Source: Brachyspira alvinipulli ATCC 51933
GTDB lineage: Bacteria > Spirochaetota > Brachyspiria > Brachyspirales > Brachyspiraceae
Assembly (NCBI RefSeq): GCF_000518245.1
Contig: NZ_KI912403.1
Span: forward strand, 186,001 to 250,000
Direction of reading: 5' to 3'
Length of the DNA: 64,000 nt
Shown in pieces: positions 54,716-63,172 of this stretch. Under the pieces are notes generated by a model. It did no database searches and was not told where the DNA came from. It saw only the letters and a program-made list of their open reading frames with translations. Within the stretch, counting starts at the first letter, position 1. The number at the start of each line of letters is the position of its first letter. Position numbers and translations under genes: made by a program.

Positions 54716-55867
54716 ATGTCTAATAACAATTTACCAGAAATTTTTGAAACATTTACAGATGCACGTAAAAAAGGCTTTCTTACTATGAAAGAAGAAAAAG
54801 ATAAAGGCAGAAAAGTAGTAGGAAGTTTTTGTACTTATACACCAAAAGAAGTAATATATGCTGCTGATGCTATAAGCGTATCATTATGTTCTACAAATGA
54901 AGAAACTATACCAGAAGCTGAAAAATATCTGCCTAAAAACCTATGTCCGTTAATAAAATCAAGCTATGGTTTTGCGATAACTGATAGATGCCCTTATATG
55001 TACTTTTCTGACTTAATAATTGGCGAAACTACATGCGATGGTAAGAAAAAAATGTACGAACTTTTAGGAGAAATAAAAAATACTTATGTTATGCAATTGC
55101 CTCATTTCCAAAATGAATATTCATTAGCACTTTGGAAAAATGAAATTGCTGAACTTATAAAAAGATTAGAAAAAGAATTTAATATTGAAATCACTGAAGA
55201 AAAATTAAAAGAATCTATTAAACTATTTAATGAAGAAAGAAAAGTAATAAAAGAATTATATGAACTAGGAAAACTTAATCCTTCTCCTATAAAAGGCAGT
55301 GAAATGCATGAAGCTTTGCATTCATCAAATTATAAATTCGACAGATTGGCATATATAAATGAAATAAAAGAGTTAATAAAAAATTTAAAAGAAATGCATT
55401 CACAAAATAATCAAAAAGAATATAATCAAAATACCCCAAGAATATTAATAACAGGATGCCCTACTGGAGGACTTGTTGATAAAGTTATAAAGCAAATAGA
55501 AGAAGTTGGGGCCAGTGTTGTTTGCTTTGAAAGCTGTTTAGGAAGCAAAAATTTTGAAATACTTGTTGATGAAAATAAAGATCCTATAGAAGCAATTGCA
55601 GAAAAATATTTAAATATACCTTGTTCTGTTATGAGTCCTAATGATGATAGAATGGATATAATAAAGAAATATATAGAAGAATATAATGTTGATGGTGTAG
55701 TAGAGGTTACGCTTACTTCATGCCATACTTATGCTATAGAAACTGAAAAAGTTAGACGTACAGTTGAAAGTATGGGAAAGTCATATCTAAATATAGAAAC
55801 AAATTATTCTAACAGCGATGCCCCTCAGCTTAGAACAAGATTGGAAGCATTTGTTGAAATGTTGTAA
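54716..55867 (+). CDS. YjiM-like 2-hydroxyacyl-CoA dehydratase-family (double-cubane type) protein, copy 1
   Basis: The 383-residue protein matches E. coli YjiM and the double-cubane cluster protein family from memory. Conserved Cys are at 39, 58, 77, 92 and 107, with NLCPLIKSSYGFAITDRCPY and GETTCDGKKKMYE; later ones lie in ILITGCPTGG and TSCHTYAIETEK. Such proteins carry iron-sulfur clusters and, with an ATP-driven activator, perform low-potential reductions; the substrate is unknown. The activator (58473) and a cysteine desulfurase (57307) follow. GGAG lies 7 bases before ATG, and the paralogue at 56094 is nearly the same length. Confidence 0.88.
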   Translation: MSNNNLPEIFETFTDARKKGFLTMKEEKDKGRKVVGSFCTYTPKEVIYAADAISVSLCSTNEETIPEAEKYLPKNLCPLIKSSYGFAITDRCPYMYFSDLIIGETTCDGKKKMYELLGEIKNTYVMQLPHFQNEYSLALWKNEIAELIKRLEKEFNIEITEEKLKESIKLFNEERKVIKELYELGKLNPSPIKGSEMHEALHSSNYKFDRLAYINEIKELIKNLKEMHSQNNQKEYNQNTPRILITGCPTGGLVDKVIKQIEEVGASVVCFESCLGSKNFEILVDENKDPIEAIAEKYLNIPCSVMSPNDDRMDIIKKYIEEYNVDGVVEVTLTSCHTYAIETEKVRRTVESMGKSYLNIETNYSNSDAPQLRTRLEAFVEML

Positions 55868-55907
55868 TAATTCATATTTATATTTTTTAGAAAAATAAAT
55901 TATTTAA

Positions 55908-55936
55908 TTGACAAACATAAATATTTTTATTATAAT
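55908..55936 (+). promoter_or_regulatory. Consensus promoter of the second small ORF and YjiM-like gene
   Basis: TTGACA (55908-55913), a 17-base spacer and TATAAT (55931-55936), both perfect. The predicted transcription start (about 55942-55944) coincides with the ATG at 55944 of the small ORF. Confidence 0.9.
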
Positions 55937-55943
55937 TTTATCT

Positions 55944-56024
55944 ATGATTACTAATTTTGCTGTAAACAAATTGATAGTAGCCATTTCTTATCTATCCAAA
56001 AAATACACAAGACATATACTTTAA
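55944..56024 (+). CDS. Conserved 26-residue small protein, copy 2 (predicted leaderless)
   Basis: A 26-codon frame with the same C-terminal YLSKKYTRHIL as copy 1 at 54569 and a similar start (MITNF against MIKNF). Codons for Leu17, Ser18, Tyr21, Thr22 and Leu26 differ but keep the amino acid. The perfect promoter just upstream predicts an RNA beginning at or within two bases of the ATG, so translation would be leaderless. The amphipathic centre (residues 9-16 hydrophobic, then basic) could sit on a membrane or a protein. Not in any family I know. Confidence 0.75.
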   Translation: MITNFAVNKLIVAISYLSKKYTRHIL

Positions 56025-56032
56025 GTATTCAA

Positions 56033-56049
56033 TTCTATAGGATATAGAA
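56033..56049 (+). promoter_or_regulatory. Dyad between small ORF and YjiM-like gene, copy 2
   Basis: The same TTCTATA-GGA-TATAGAA dyad as at 54656-54672, nine bases after the small-ORF stop and 45 bases before the next ATG. The flanking sequence to that ATG is also nearly identical between copies. Confidence 0.7.
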
Positions 56050-56093
56050 TCCATTTCTATTTAAAAAACAAATATATTTTAGGGAGTAATATA

Positions 56094-57242
56094 ATGTCTA
56101 ATAATAATTTACCAGAAATTTTTGAAACATTTGCCGATGCACGTAAAAAAGGTTTTTTAGCAATGAAAGCTGAAAAAGATAAAGGCAGAAATGTAGTAGG
56201 AACTTTTTGCACCTATACACCTAGAGAATTAATATATGCTGCTGATGCTCTAAGCGTATCATTATGTTCAACAAGTGATGAAACTATACCTGAAGCTGAA
56301 AAATATCTGCCTAAAAACTTATGTCCATTAATAAAATCAAGCTATGGTTTTGCAATAACTGATAAATGTCCTTATATGTATTTTTCTGATTTAATAATTG
56401 GTGAAACTACATGCGATGGTAAGAAAAAAATGTATGAACTTTTAGGTGAAATAAAAGATACTCATGTTATGCAATTGCCTCATACAAGAAATTATCATTC
56501 TTTTGAACTTTGGAAAAATGAATTGAATGTACTTATTAAAAGATTAGAAGAAAAATTTAATGTTGAAATTACAGAAGATAAATTAAAAGATGCTATAAAG
56601 CTATGTAATGAAGAGAGAACTATTATGAAAGAATTTTTCTCCCTTGCTAAATTAGTACCTTCTCCTGTTAAAGGAGCAGAAATGCATGATGTTATGAATT
56701 CTTCTAATTTCAAATTTGATAAAAAACAATTTTTTGAAGAAATTAAACAGACTATCAAAAATGTTAAAGAAAAATATGAAAAAGGTGAAACTCCATTTTC
56801 TAAAGATGCACCTAGAATATTAATAACAGGATGTCCTACAGGAGGAGTTGTGGATAAAGTAATAAAACAAATAGAAGAAATAGGCGGTTCTGTAGTATGT
56901 ATTGAAAATTGTATAGGAACAAAAAATTTTGAAATGTTAGTTGATGAGAATAAAGATCCTATAGAAGCTATTGCTGAAAGATATCTAAATATTCCTTGTT
57001 CTATTATGGTAAATAATGACGGCAGAATGGAAAGAATAAAAGAATATATAAATGATTATAAAGTTGATGGTGTTGTTGATGTTACTCTTAGTGCATGCCA
57101 TACTTATGCTATAGAAACAGAAAAAGTAAGACGTACTGTAGAAGGATTAGGAAAATCATATTTAGCAATAGAAACTAATTATTCTAATAGTGACGCTCCT
57201 CAAGTTAGAACTAGATTAGAAGCATTCATTGAAATGCTATAA
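56094..57242 (+). CDS. YjiM-like 2-hydroxyacyl-CoA dehydratase-family (double-cubane type) protein, copy 2
   Basis: A 382-residue paralogue of the gene at 54716 with the same five N-terminal Cys positions and ILITGCPTGG, CIENCIGTKNF and ACHTYAIETEK in the C-terminal half. The two differ mainly in the middle third (about residues 130-240). They could form a heterodimer, like the two subunits of 2-hydroxyacyl-CoA dehydratases, or be separately regulated homodimers; the separate promoter supports the second. A hairpin terminator follows directly. Confidence 0.88.
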   Translation: MSNNNLPEIFETFADARKKGFLAMKAEKDKGRNVVGTFCTYTPRELIYAADALSVSLCSTSDETIPEAEKYLPKNLCPLIKSSYGFAITDKCPYMYFSDLIIGETTCDGKKKMYELLGEIKDTHVMQLPHTRNYHSFELWKNELNVLIKRLEEKFNVEITEDKLKDAIKLCNEERTIMKEFFSLAKLVPSPVKGAEMHDVMNSSNFKFDKKQFFEEIKQTIKNVKEKYEKGETPFSKDAPRILITGCPTGGVVDKVIKQIEEIGGSVVCIENCIGTKNFEMLVDENKDPIEAIAERYLNIPCSIMVNNDGRMERIKEYINDYKVDGVVDVTLSACHTYAIETEKVRRTVEGLGKSYLAIETNYSNSDAPQVRTRLEAFIEML

Positions 57243-57262
57243 ATAAAATATTAACTTAATCA

Positions 57263-57295
57263 GCAAGGTGCTTTTTTAAAGTACCTTGCTTTTAT
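57263..57295 (+). terminator. Terminator-like hairpin between YjiM copy 2 and cysteine desulfurase
   Basis: AGCAAGGTGCTTT (57263-57275) and AAAGTACCTTGCT (57279-57291) form a 13-pair stem with one G-U and a 3-base loop, followed by TTTTATT. It ends 12 bases before the next ATG, leaving no space for a promoter. Confidence 0.9.
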
Positions 57296-57306
57296 TAGGA
57301 CACATA

Positions 57307-58455
57307 ATGATATACTTTGATAATGCAGCAACAACATTAAAAAAACCTGAAACTGTTGCCAAAGCAGTTTTTAACGCTATAAATAATTTTGCAAATGCTT
57401 CAAGAGGTTCTTATGAATCATCTTTAAATAGCGAAAGAGTTATACTAAGCACAAGAGAAAGAATTGTAAAACTCTTTAATGGCTACAGTCCTAATTATGT
57501 TGCATTCACAAGCAATTCAACAGAAGCATTGAATACTGCAATTAAAGGCTTAATAGAAAATTATAAAGATTCTCATATTATAACAACCTCTTTAGAACAT
57601 AATAGTGTATTAAGACCTCTTTATGAAATGCAGGAACTTGGCACGGAATTAACTATAATAAAAGCAAATATTAAAGGAGAAATAAATTACTCAGATATAG
57701 AAAAAAGTATAAAAACAAACACTAAAGCTATTGTATGTACGCATGCATCTAATGTTATAGGAGATGTTTTGGATATAGATTTTATAGGCAATTTATGCTC
57801 AAAACATAATATATTATTTATTCTTGATGCTTCTCAAAGTGCAGGTTCTATAAATATAGATATGAAAAAAAATAATATCGATATAGTATGTTTTACCGGA
57901 CATAAAGGTTTAATGGGACCTCAAGGTACTGGCGGATTATGTATAAAAAAATGGATAAGTATAAAACCATTAAAAAGCGGAGGCTCCGGAATAAAAACTT
58001 ATTCTAAAACTCAGCCTGAAAATATGCCCACAAGACTTGAAGCTGGTACTTTAAATAGTCATTCTATAGCAGGACTTAATGCTGCATTAGAATTTATAGA
58101 AAATGAAGGATTAGAAAAAATTAGAAAGCATGAAAAAAAATTAGCAGATTATTTTTATAATGAAATAAAAAATATGGATAATATTAAATTTTATGGTAAT
58201 TATAATACTGATAATAGAACATCAATAGTGGCATTGAATATAGGTGAAATAGATTCTGCAAAAATATCTGATATACTTGCAAATGAATATGATATAGCTA
58301 CTAGGTCAGGAGGACATTGTGCCCCTCTTATGCATGAATCATTAAATACTGTAAAACAGGGTATTGTAAGATTTAGTTTTTCTTATTTCAATACAGAAGA
58401 AGAAATAGAAAAAGGTATTAAAGCTATAAAAGAAATTAGTAAAAAATTTTCATAA
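57307..58455 (+). CDS. Class V aminotransferase, cysteine desulfurase-like
   Basis: PLP enzyme of 382 residues similar to the am_tr_V_EF2568 type of cysteine desulfurases. It has YFDNAATTLKKP at the start, THASNVIGDVLD, LDASQSAG and the Schiff-base Lys in FTGHKGLMGPQGTGGL. The sulfur-carrying Cys is in RSGGHCAPLMHE. It would provide persulfide sulfur. AGGA lies 6 bases before ATG 57307; the in-frame TTG upstream lies inside the terminator stem. Next to an activator with DUF3343, it probably feeds sulfur to the cluster-bearing system; this is inference. Confidence 0.9.
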   Translation: MIYFDNAATTLKKPETVAKAVFNAINNFANASRGSYESSLNSERVILSTRERIVKLFNGYSPNYVAFTSNSTEALNTAIKGLIENYKDSHIITTSLEHNSVLRPLYEMQELGTELTIIKANIKGEINYSDIEKSIKTNTKAIVCTHASNVIGDVLDIDFIGNLCSKHNILFILDASQSAGSINIDMKKNNIDIVCFTGHKGLMGPQGTGGLCIKKWISIKPLKSGGSGIKTYSKTQPENMPTRLEAGTLNSHSIAGLNAALEFIENEGLEKIRKHEKKLADYFYNEIKNMDNIKFYGNYNTDNRTSIVALNIGEIDSAKISDILANEYDIATRSGGHCAPLMHESLNTVKQGIVRFSFSYFNTEEEIEKGIKAIKEISKKFS

Positions 58456-58472
58456 ATTAAAGGAAAATAAAA

Positions 58473-59546
58473 ATGTATTATATTGGTATAGATATAGGTT
58501 CAACTGCTTCAAAAGTTGCTGTTTATGATGATAATGTTAATGATTTAATTGATTTATTTATGATTCCTACAGGATGGTCTGGAATTGAAGCTGCTGCAAA
58601 GATACTTGAAATGTTAAAAGAAAAAAATATCAATAAAGAAAATTCATATTTCGTAGGCACAGGATATGGAAGAGTATCTATAGAATATGCTGATAAAACA
58701 ATAACAGAAATAACATGTCATGCCAAAGGAGCCAATTTTTTATTTAATAATTTAGACGGCACTTTAATTGATATAGGCGGACAGGATACTAAAATAATAA
58801 ATATAAAAAATGGAAAAGTTGATAATTTTATTATGAATGATAAATGTTCTGCTGGTACAGGCAGATTTATAGAATTAATGTCAAATTCTTTAGGATGTTC
58901 TATACCTACACTTCTTGAAGAAGCTTCAAAATGCAAAGAAACTGATGTAATTATAAGCTCAATGTGTACAGTATTTGCAGAAACAGAAGTTATAAGTCTT
59001 AAATCCAGCGGAAAGCAAAAAAGTGAAATTGCTTATGCTATAGTAAATTCTGTTGCAAACAAGGTTGCATCACTTTGCGGAAAGTTTAAAGATGATACTT
59101 ACTTCCTTACAGGAGGATTATGCGTATTTGATTATTTAGTTAAAAACTTAGAAAAAACTCTAGGAGGTAAAGTTATTACTGACAGCAGAGGACAATATGC
59201 TGGAGCAATAGGAGCTGCTATCATAGGATTTGAAAAAAATTCTGATAATAAAGTAATAAAGAAAAATATATCTGCAAATGAAAATACTGAACCAAAAGAA
59301 AACAATGAAAAAAGATTAGTTATAACTTTTAATACTACAACTGATGTTATGAGAGCAGAAAAAGTTTTTAAAGATGTTATGTTAACAACAAACCAAATGC
59401 TTGGAAAAATAATATCAATACCTAGTGAAATATCTGCAGGATGCGGTATGTCTTGGGAAAGCGAAATTAATTTTAAAGATAATCTTATTAATATATTAAA
59501 AGAAAATGATATAGAATATGATAATTTTTATGAAATATCCAAATAA
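58473..59546 (+). CDS. YjiL-like ATPase activator fused to DUF3343
   Basis: Residues 1-255 or so are a BadF/HgdC-type activator with the nucleotide site GIDIGSTASK (5-14), DIGGQDTK (100-107), and the two Cys that bind the bridging 4Fe4S cluster in CSAGTG (Cys125) and SSMC (Cys165). ATP hydrolysis drives one electron into the dehydratase-type partner. Residues 275-357 resemble DUF3343, a putative Se/S-carrier domain with VITFNTTTDVMRAEK and ISAGCGMSW (Cys324). E. coli YjiL lacks that part. It starts 17 bases after the desulfurase gene. Confidence 0.86.
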   Translation: MYYIGIDIGSTASKVAVYDDNVNDLIDLFMIPTGWSGIEAAAKILEMLKEKNINKENSYFVGTGYGRVSIEYADKTITEITCHAKGANFLFNNLDGTLIDIGGQDTKIINIKNGKVDNFIMNDKCSAGTGRFIELMSNSLGCSIPTLLEEASKCKETDVIISSMCTVFAETEVISLKSSGKQKSEIAYAIVNSVANKVASLCGKFKDDTYFLTGGLCVFDYLVKNLEKTLGGKVITDSRGQYAGAIGAAIIGFEKNSDNKVIKKNISANENTEPKENNEKRLVITFNTTTDVMRAEKVFKDVMLTTNQMLGKIISIPSEISAGCGMSWESEINFKDNLINILKENDIEYDNFYEISK

Positions 59547-59645
59547 ATAAAAATAATAATAACTCTATTTTATTATTTTTAAGTTGTAATATATTGATAA
59601 TATTATATCATAATCTTATGACAATATATCTTTGGGGTAATCATT

Positions 59646-62018
59646 ATGAATAATAAATATCAAGAACAAATCAAAGAGTTAATGAAAGAATTAACATTGG
59701 AAGAAAAAGTATCTCTCTTGAGCGGTAAAGATTTTTGGTCAACTAAACCAATATACCGATTAAAGATAGATTCCCTATATTTAACTGATGGTCCTCATGG
59801 AGTTAGAAAACAAAGTACAGAATCAGATGAATTAAGTTTGCAAAATTCAACAGCTGCAACATGTTTTCCAACAGCCTGCTGCAGTGCATGTTCATTCGAT
59901 CCTAATATAATGTATGAAATGGGAGAAGCTATATCAAAAGAAGCTAAGGCTAATAAAGTTTCTACCGTATTAGGACCTGGAATCAATATTAAACGCTCTC
60001 CTCTTTGCGGACGTAATTTTGAATATTTTTCTGAAGATCCTTATTTAGCTGGAAAAATGGCAAGCGGATGGATAAGCGGTTTAGAAGATAATGGAATTGC
60101 TTCAAGCTTAAAACATTTTGCTGCCAATAATCAGGAAACTTTAAGACTTGTAATAGATAGTATTGTAGATGAAAGAGCCTTAAGAGAAATATATTTGCAG
60201 GCTTTTGAAATAGCAATAAAAGAATCAAACCCTTCTACTGTGATGTGTTCTTATAACAGAGTAAATGGTGATTTCGCATCTGAAAGTAAATATTTACTTA
60301 ATGATATATTAAGAGAAGAATGGGGATTTGAAGGAATAGTTATTTCGGATTGGGGTGCTGTTAATGACAGAGTTGAAGCATTAAAGGCTGGTTTAGATTT
60401 ACAAATGCCTTCTACTAATGGATATGATGATAAAAAAGTTTATGAAGCTGTAAAAAATAGTATTATTGATGAAAGCGTACTAGATAAGGTTATTATAAGA
60501 CTTCTTGATTTTTCTCTAAACTGTATGCATAATATATATCAAAATTTTTCTTATGATAAAGAAGAAAATCATAAAATAGCAAGAAAAATTGCAGAAAATT
60601 CTATAGTATTATTAAAGAATGAAGATAAAATACTTCCTGCAAAAAAAGAAAGTAAAATTGCTGTTATTGGAGAGTTTGCCCAAAAACCTAGATATCAAGG
60701 AAATGGAAGTTCATTAATAAATGCTTATAAAATAGATACAGCAGAAGAATATTTTAGAGAACATAATATAGAATTCAATTATGCTAAAGGGTATGATTCT
60801 AATTCTTCAAATATAGATAATGCATTAATAGAAGAAGCAGTGAATATTTCCAAAGATAAAGACATAGTTATAATTTTTGCTGGTTTGATAAACTCTTATG
60901 AATCTGAAGGATTTGATAGAAAACATCTTAATCTTCCTGAAAATCATAATCATTTAATAGAAGAAATTTCAAAAGTTAATAAAAATATAGTTGTTGTGCT
61001 TTCTATTGGAGCACCTGTTTTAATGCCTTGGATTGATAAAGTAAAAGGTGTTGTTAATTTATATTTAGCAGGAGAGGCTGCTGTAAGTGCTGCATTCAAT
61101 ATTATATTTGGTATAGTTAATCCAAGCGGAAAACTTGCTGAAACTTTCCCTTTAAAATTGGAAGATAATCCAAGTTACAAATATTTCCCTGGAGGCAATA
61201 AGTCTGTAGAATACAGAGAATCAATATTTGTTGGATACAGATATTATGATAAAACAGAAAAAGATGTTTTATTCCCTTTTGGTTTTGGGTTATCATATAC
61301 TAGTTTTGAATTTTCTAATCTCATAATTTCTGATGCTAATACCATTGCTGGATTAGATAATATACATGTTGTTTTTGATATAAAAAATACAGGAGAAATG
61401 TTTGGATGTGAGGTAGCTCAAATATATATTTCTACTCCTGAAAATAATATATTTAAAGCAAAAAAAGAATTAAAAGGATTTATCAAGGTATTCTTAGAAC
61501 CAAATGAAACAAAAACTGTTATAATTAAATTAAATAAGAGAAGTTTCTCTTTTTATAATGTTGAAACAAAACAGTATGAAATAGAAAATGGAATATATAC
61601 TATATATGTTGGAAACTCATCAAGAAATTTAATTTTAAGTAAGAGTATGGAAATAAATTCAAATGATTACAATAATGAAAAATTATATAGTTATTTTAAC
61701 ATTAAAGATATTAATATTTCAGATGAGGATTTTGAAAAATTATTAGGAAGAAAATTGAAACCTATTAATATAAAAGCATGTAAGCCTTATAATCTTAATA
61801 ATAACTTAGCAGATCTTTTACATGAAGAAATAGCCAAAGATTTTTATAATAAACTTTTAATAGGACTTGATGAAATGTTCAAAGATGATAAAACAGATAC
61901 AAAAAAGATGTTTGAAAGCATGATGCTTGAAACACCTCTGCGTTCTCTTTACACAATGAGCGGAGGATTGATAAGCAGAAACGATATAGAAAACTTACTT
62001 CAATCTTTGAATAATTAA
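59646..62018 (+). CDS. Glycoside hydrolase family 3 beta-glucosidase
   Basis: This 790-residue GH3 enzyme splits terminal beta-linked glucose or xylose. The N-terminal TIM-barrel shows LTDGPHGVR, VLGPGINIKRSP, KHFAANNQE and the nucleophile Asp in VISDWGAV. The C-terminal alpha/beta part has VVVLSIGAPV and LYLAGEAA, followed by a fibronectin-III-like domain (about 600-665) and an extra 100-residue helical end. No signal peptide is seen, so the substrate is taken up first. GGGG lies before ATG. Confidence 0.94.
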   Translation: MNNKYQEQIKELMKELTLEEKVSLLSGKDFWSTKPIYRLKIDSLYLTDGPHGVRKQSTESDELSLQNSTAATCFPTACCSACSFDPNIMYEMGEAISKEAKANKVSTVLGPGINIKRSPLCGRNFEYFSEDPYLAGKMASGWISGLEDNGIASSLKHFAANNQETLRLVIDSIVDERALREIYLQAFEIAIKESNPSTVMCSYNRVNGDFASESKYLLNDILREEWGFEGIVISDWGAVNDRVEALKAGLDLQMPSTNGYDDKKVYEAVKNSIIDESVLDKVIIRLLDFSLNCMHNIYQNFSYDKEENHKIARKIAENSIVLLKNEDKILPAKKESKIAVIGEFAQKPRYQGNGSSLINAYKIDTAEEYFREHNIEFNYAKGYDSNSSNIDNALIEEAVNISKDKDIVIIFAGLINSYESEGFDRKHLNLPENHNHLIEEISKVNKNIVVVLSIGAPVLMPWIDKVKGVVNLYLAGEAAVSAAFNIIFGIVNPSGKLAETFPLKLEDNPSYKYFPGGNKSVEYRESIFVGYRYYDKTEKDVLFPFGFGLSYTSFEFSNLIISDANTIAGLDNIHVVFDIKNTGEMFGCEVAQIYISTPENNIFKAKKELKGFIKVFLEPNETKTVIIKLNKRSFSFYNVETKQYEIENGIYTIYVGNSSRNLILSKSMEINSNDYNNEKLYSYFNIKDINISDEDFEKLLGRKLKPINIKACKPYNLNNNLADLLHEEIAKDFYNKLLIGLDEMFKDDKTDTKKMFESMMLETPLRSLYTMSGGLISRNDIENLLQSLNN

Positions 62019-62114
62019 ATAATAATTTTTTTTATTTGTTTATTCAAGCAGAATTAATAAAAACATATTTGTTGATAATAAATAAAAATATGTTAATATT
62101 ATATTGGATGATAT

Positions 62115-62294
62115 ATGAAAAATATTGATAAAAATTTTATTAATTCTATTTGCATTCTGGATACTAGTGCAATTTTACATAAAAATTCTATTATAGAGGA
62201 TTCAATAGCTTATTTTAAAAAAGTAATAATACCAAAAATTGTACTCCTAGAGCTTGATTATCAAAAGAATAAAAAAATAAAGACGCTTCAATAG
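62115..62294 (+). pseudogene. PIN-domain N-terminal half, cut by a frameshift
   Basis: ATG 62115, with GGA six bases upstream, opens a 59-codon frame. It reads CILDTSAILHKNS (PIN catalytic Asp), then KVIIPKIVLLELDYQKN (conserved Glu) and stops at 62294. In the frame that continues into the ankyrin gene, open from 62273, DASIAISTINKYI and later VYIVNNDKSFF give the second half of the same PIN domain. The two join without a gap if the run of seven A at 62271-62277 had eight. The fold resembles PhoH-associated PIN domains. Assembly error, real mutation, or slippage on the A-run are all possible. Confidence 0.8.
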
Positions 62295-62476
62295 CCATTT
62301 CTACTATAAATAAATATATTTCTAAAATACTTATAGAAGAATTTAGATGTGAAAAATCAGAAAATGAGAATAATGATGATATTATAGTAAAATATTCTGA
62401 ATATGTAGCAAATAAGTTTAATTTAAAAGTATATATAGTAAATAATGATAAAAGCTTTTTTACAAGAACTAAATCT

Positions 62477-63172
62477 ATGGAGAATGTTTTTTCATTATCA
62501 TTGGATGAATATGAAAAGCATAACAGAAATGAGGAATATGATTCTCAATATACTTCAAAGTTATTGGAAGCTGTAGAGAATGATGATTTAAATATGGTAA
62601 TAGATATTATACATGGGGATTATAATGCTGATGTTAATGCTTTTTACTCTAATGGCACTACTCCTTTGATTAGGGCTATAGAGAATAGGAATATTGATAT
62701 AGTTAAAGAATTACTTTCCTCTAAGAATATAGATATTGATATATTGGATAATCATAAATATAAGGTTAGTGCTTTGTCATATTGTGTATTTAAAAAGAAT
62801 TTGCAGATGCTTAAGATTCTTGTATCAAACGGAGCCAGAGCTGACAAGGGAGAAAGGGGAAAAAATGAAAATAATACTCCTTTTTTAATAGCATGCTGGG
62901 ACGGATGGCTTGACGGTGTAAAGTATTTTTCTTCTATTAAACATTTATCTCTTAATCATACTGATAAAAATGGATTTACAGGACTAATAAAGGCGGTTAT
63001 AAGGGATAGATTAAATATTGTTGATTTTTTATGCTCATACGGTAAAAATATAGATTTTTATATAAGATGCTATAACGGGAAAAATGCTATGGATTATTGC
63101 AAAGAAAATATGAAAAATAACAATAAAAATGCTAAAATAATATATAACATTATCAGGAAATATTATGATTGA
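62477..63172 (+). CDS. Ankyrin-repeat protein, C-terminal part of a PIN-ankyrin fusion
   Basis: This frame encodes 231 residues from ATG 62477, but it is open from 62273. The upstream 68 codons complete a PIN domain, so the intact gene would run 62115-63172 as one PIN-ankyrin protein of about 350 residues. Ankyrin units include GTTPLIRAIENRNIDIVKELL, NTPFLIACWDGWLDGVKYF and GFTGLIKAVIRDRLNIVDFL. Unlike the other ankyrin proteins here there is no signal peptide; it acts in the cytoplasm. The 3' end overlaps a radical-SAM gene by 8 bases. Confidence 0.75.
   Translation: MENVFSLSLDEYEKHNRNEEYDSQYTSKLLEAVENDDLNMVIDIIHGDYNADVNAFYSNGTTPLIRAIENRNIDIVKELLSSKNIDIDILDNHKYKVSALSYCVFKKNLQMLKILVSNGARADKGERGKNENNTPFLIACWDGWLDGVKYFSSIKHLSLNHTDKNGFTGLIKAVIRDRLNIVDFLCSYGKNIDFYIRCYNGKNAMDYCKENMKNNNKNAKIIYNIIRKYYD

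Noticed and set aside
62255-62300. Programmed -1 frameshift as the proven explanation for the PIN-ankyrin break
   Set aside because: The codons over the A-run (aat aaa aaa ata) do not give a standard X-XXY-YYZ slip site with good re-pairing, and I see no clear stimulatory hairpin. Left open as mutation, error or transcriptional slippage.
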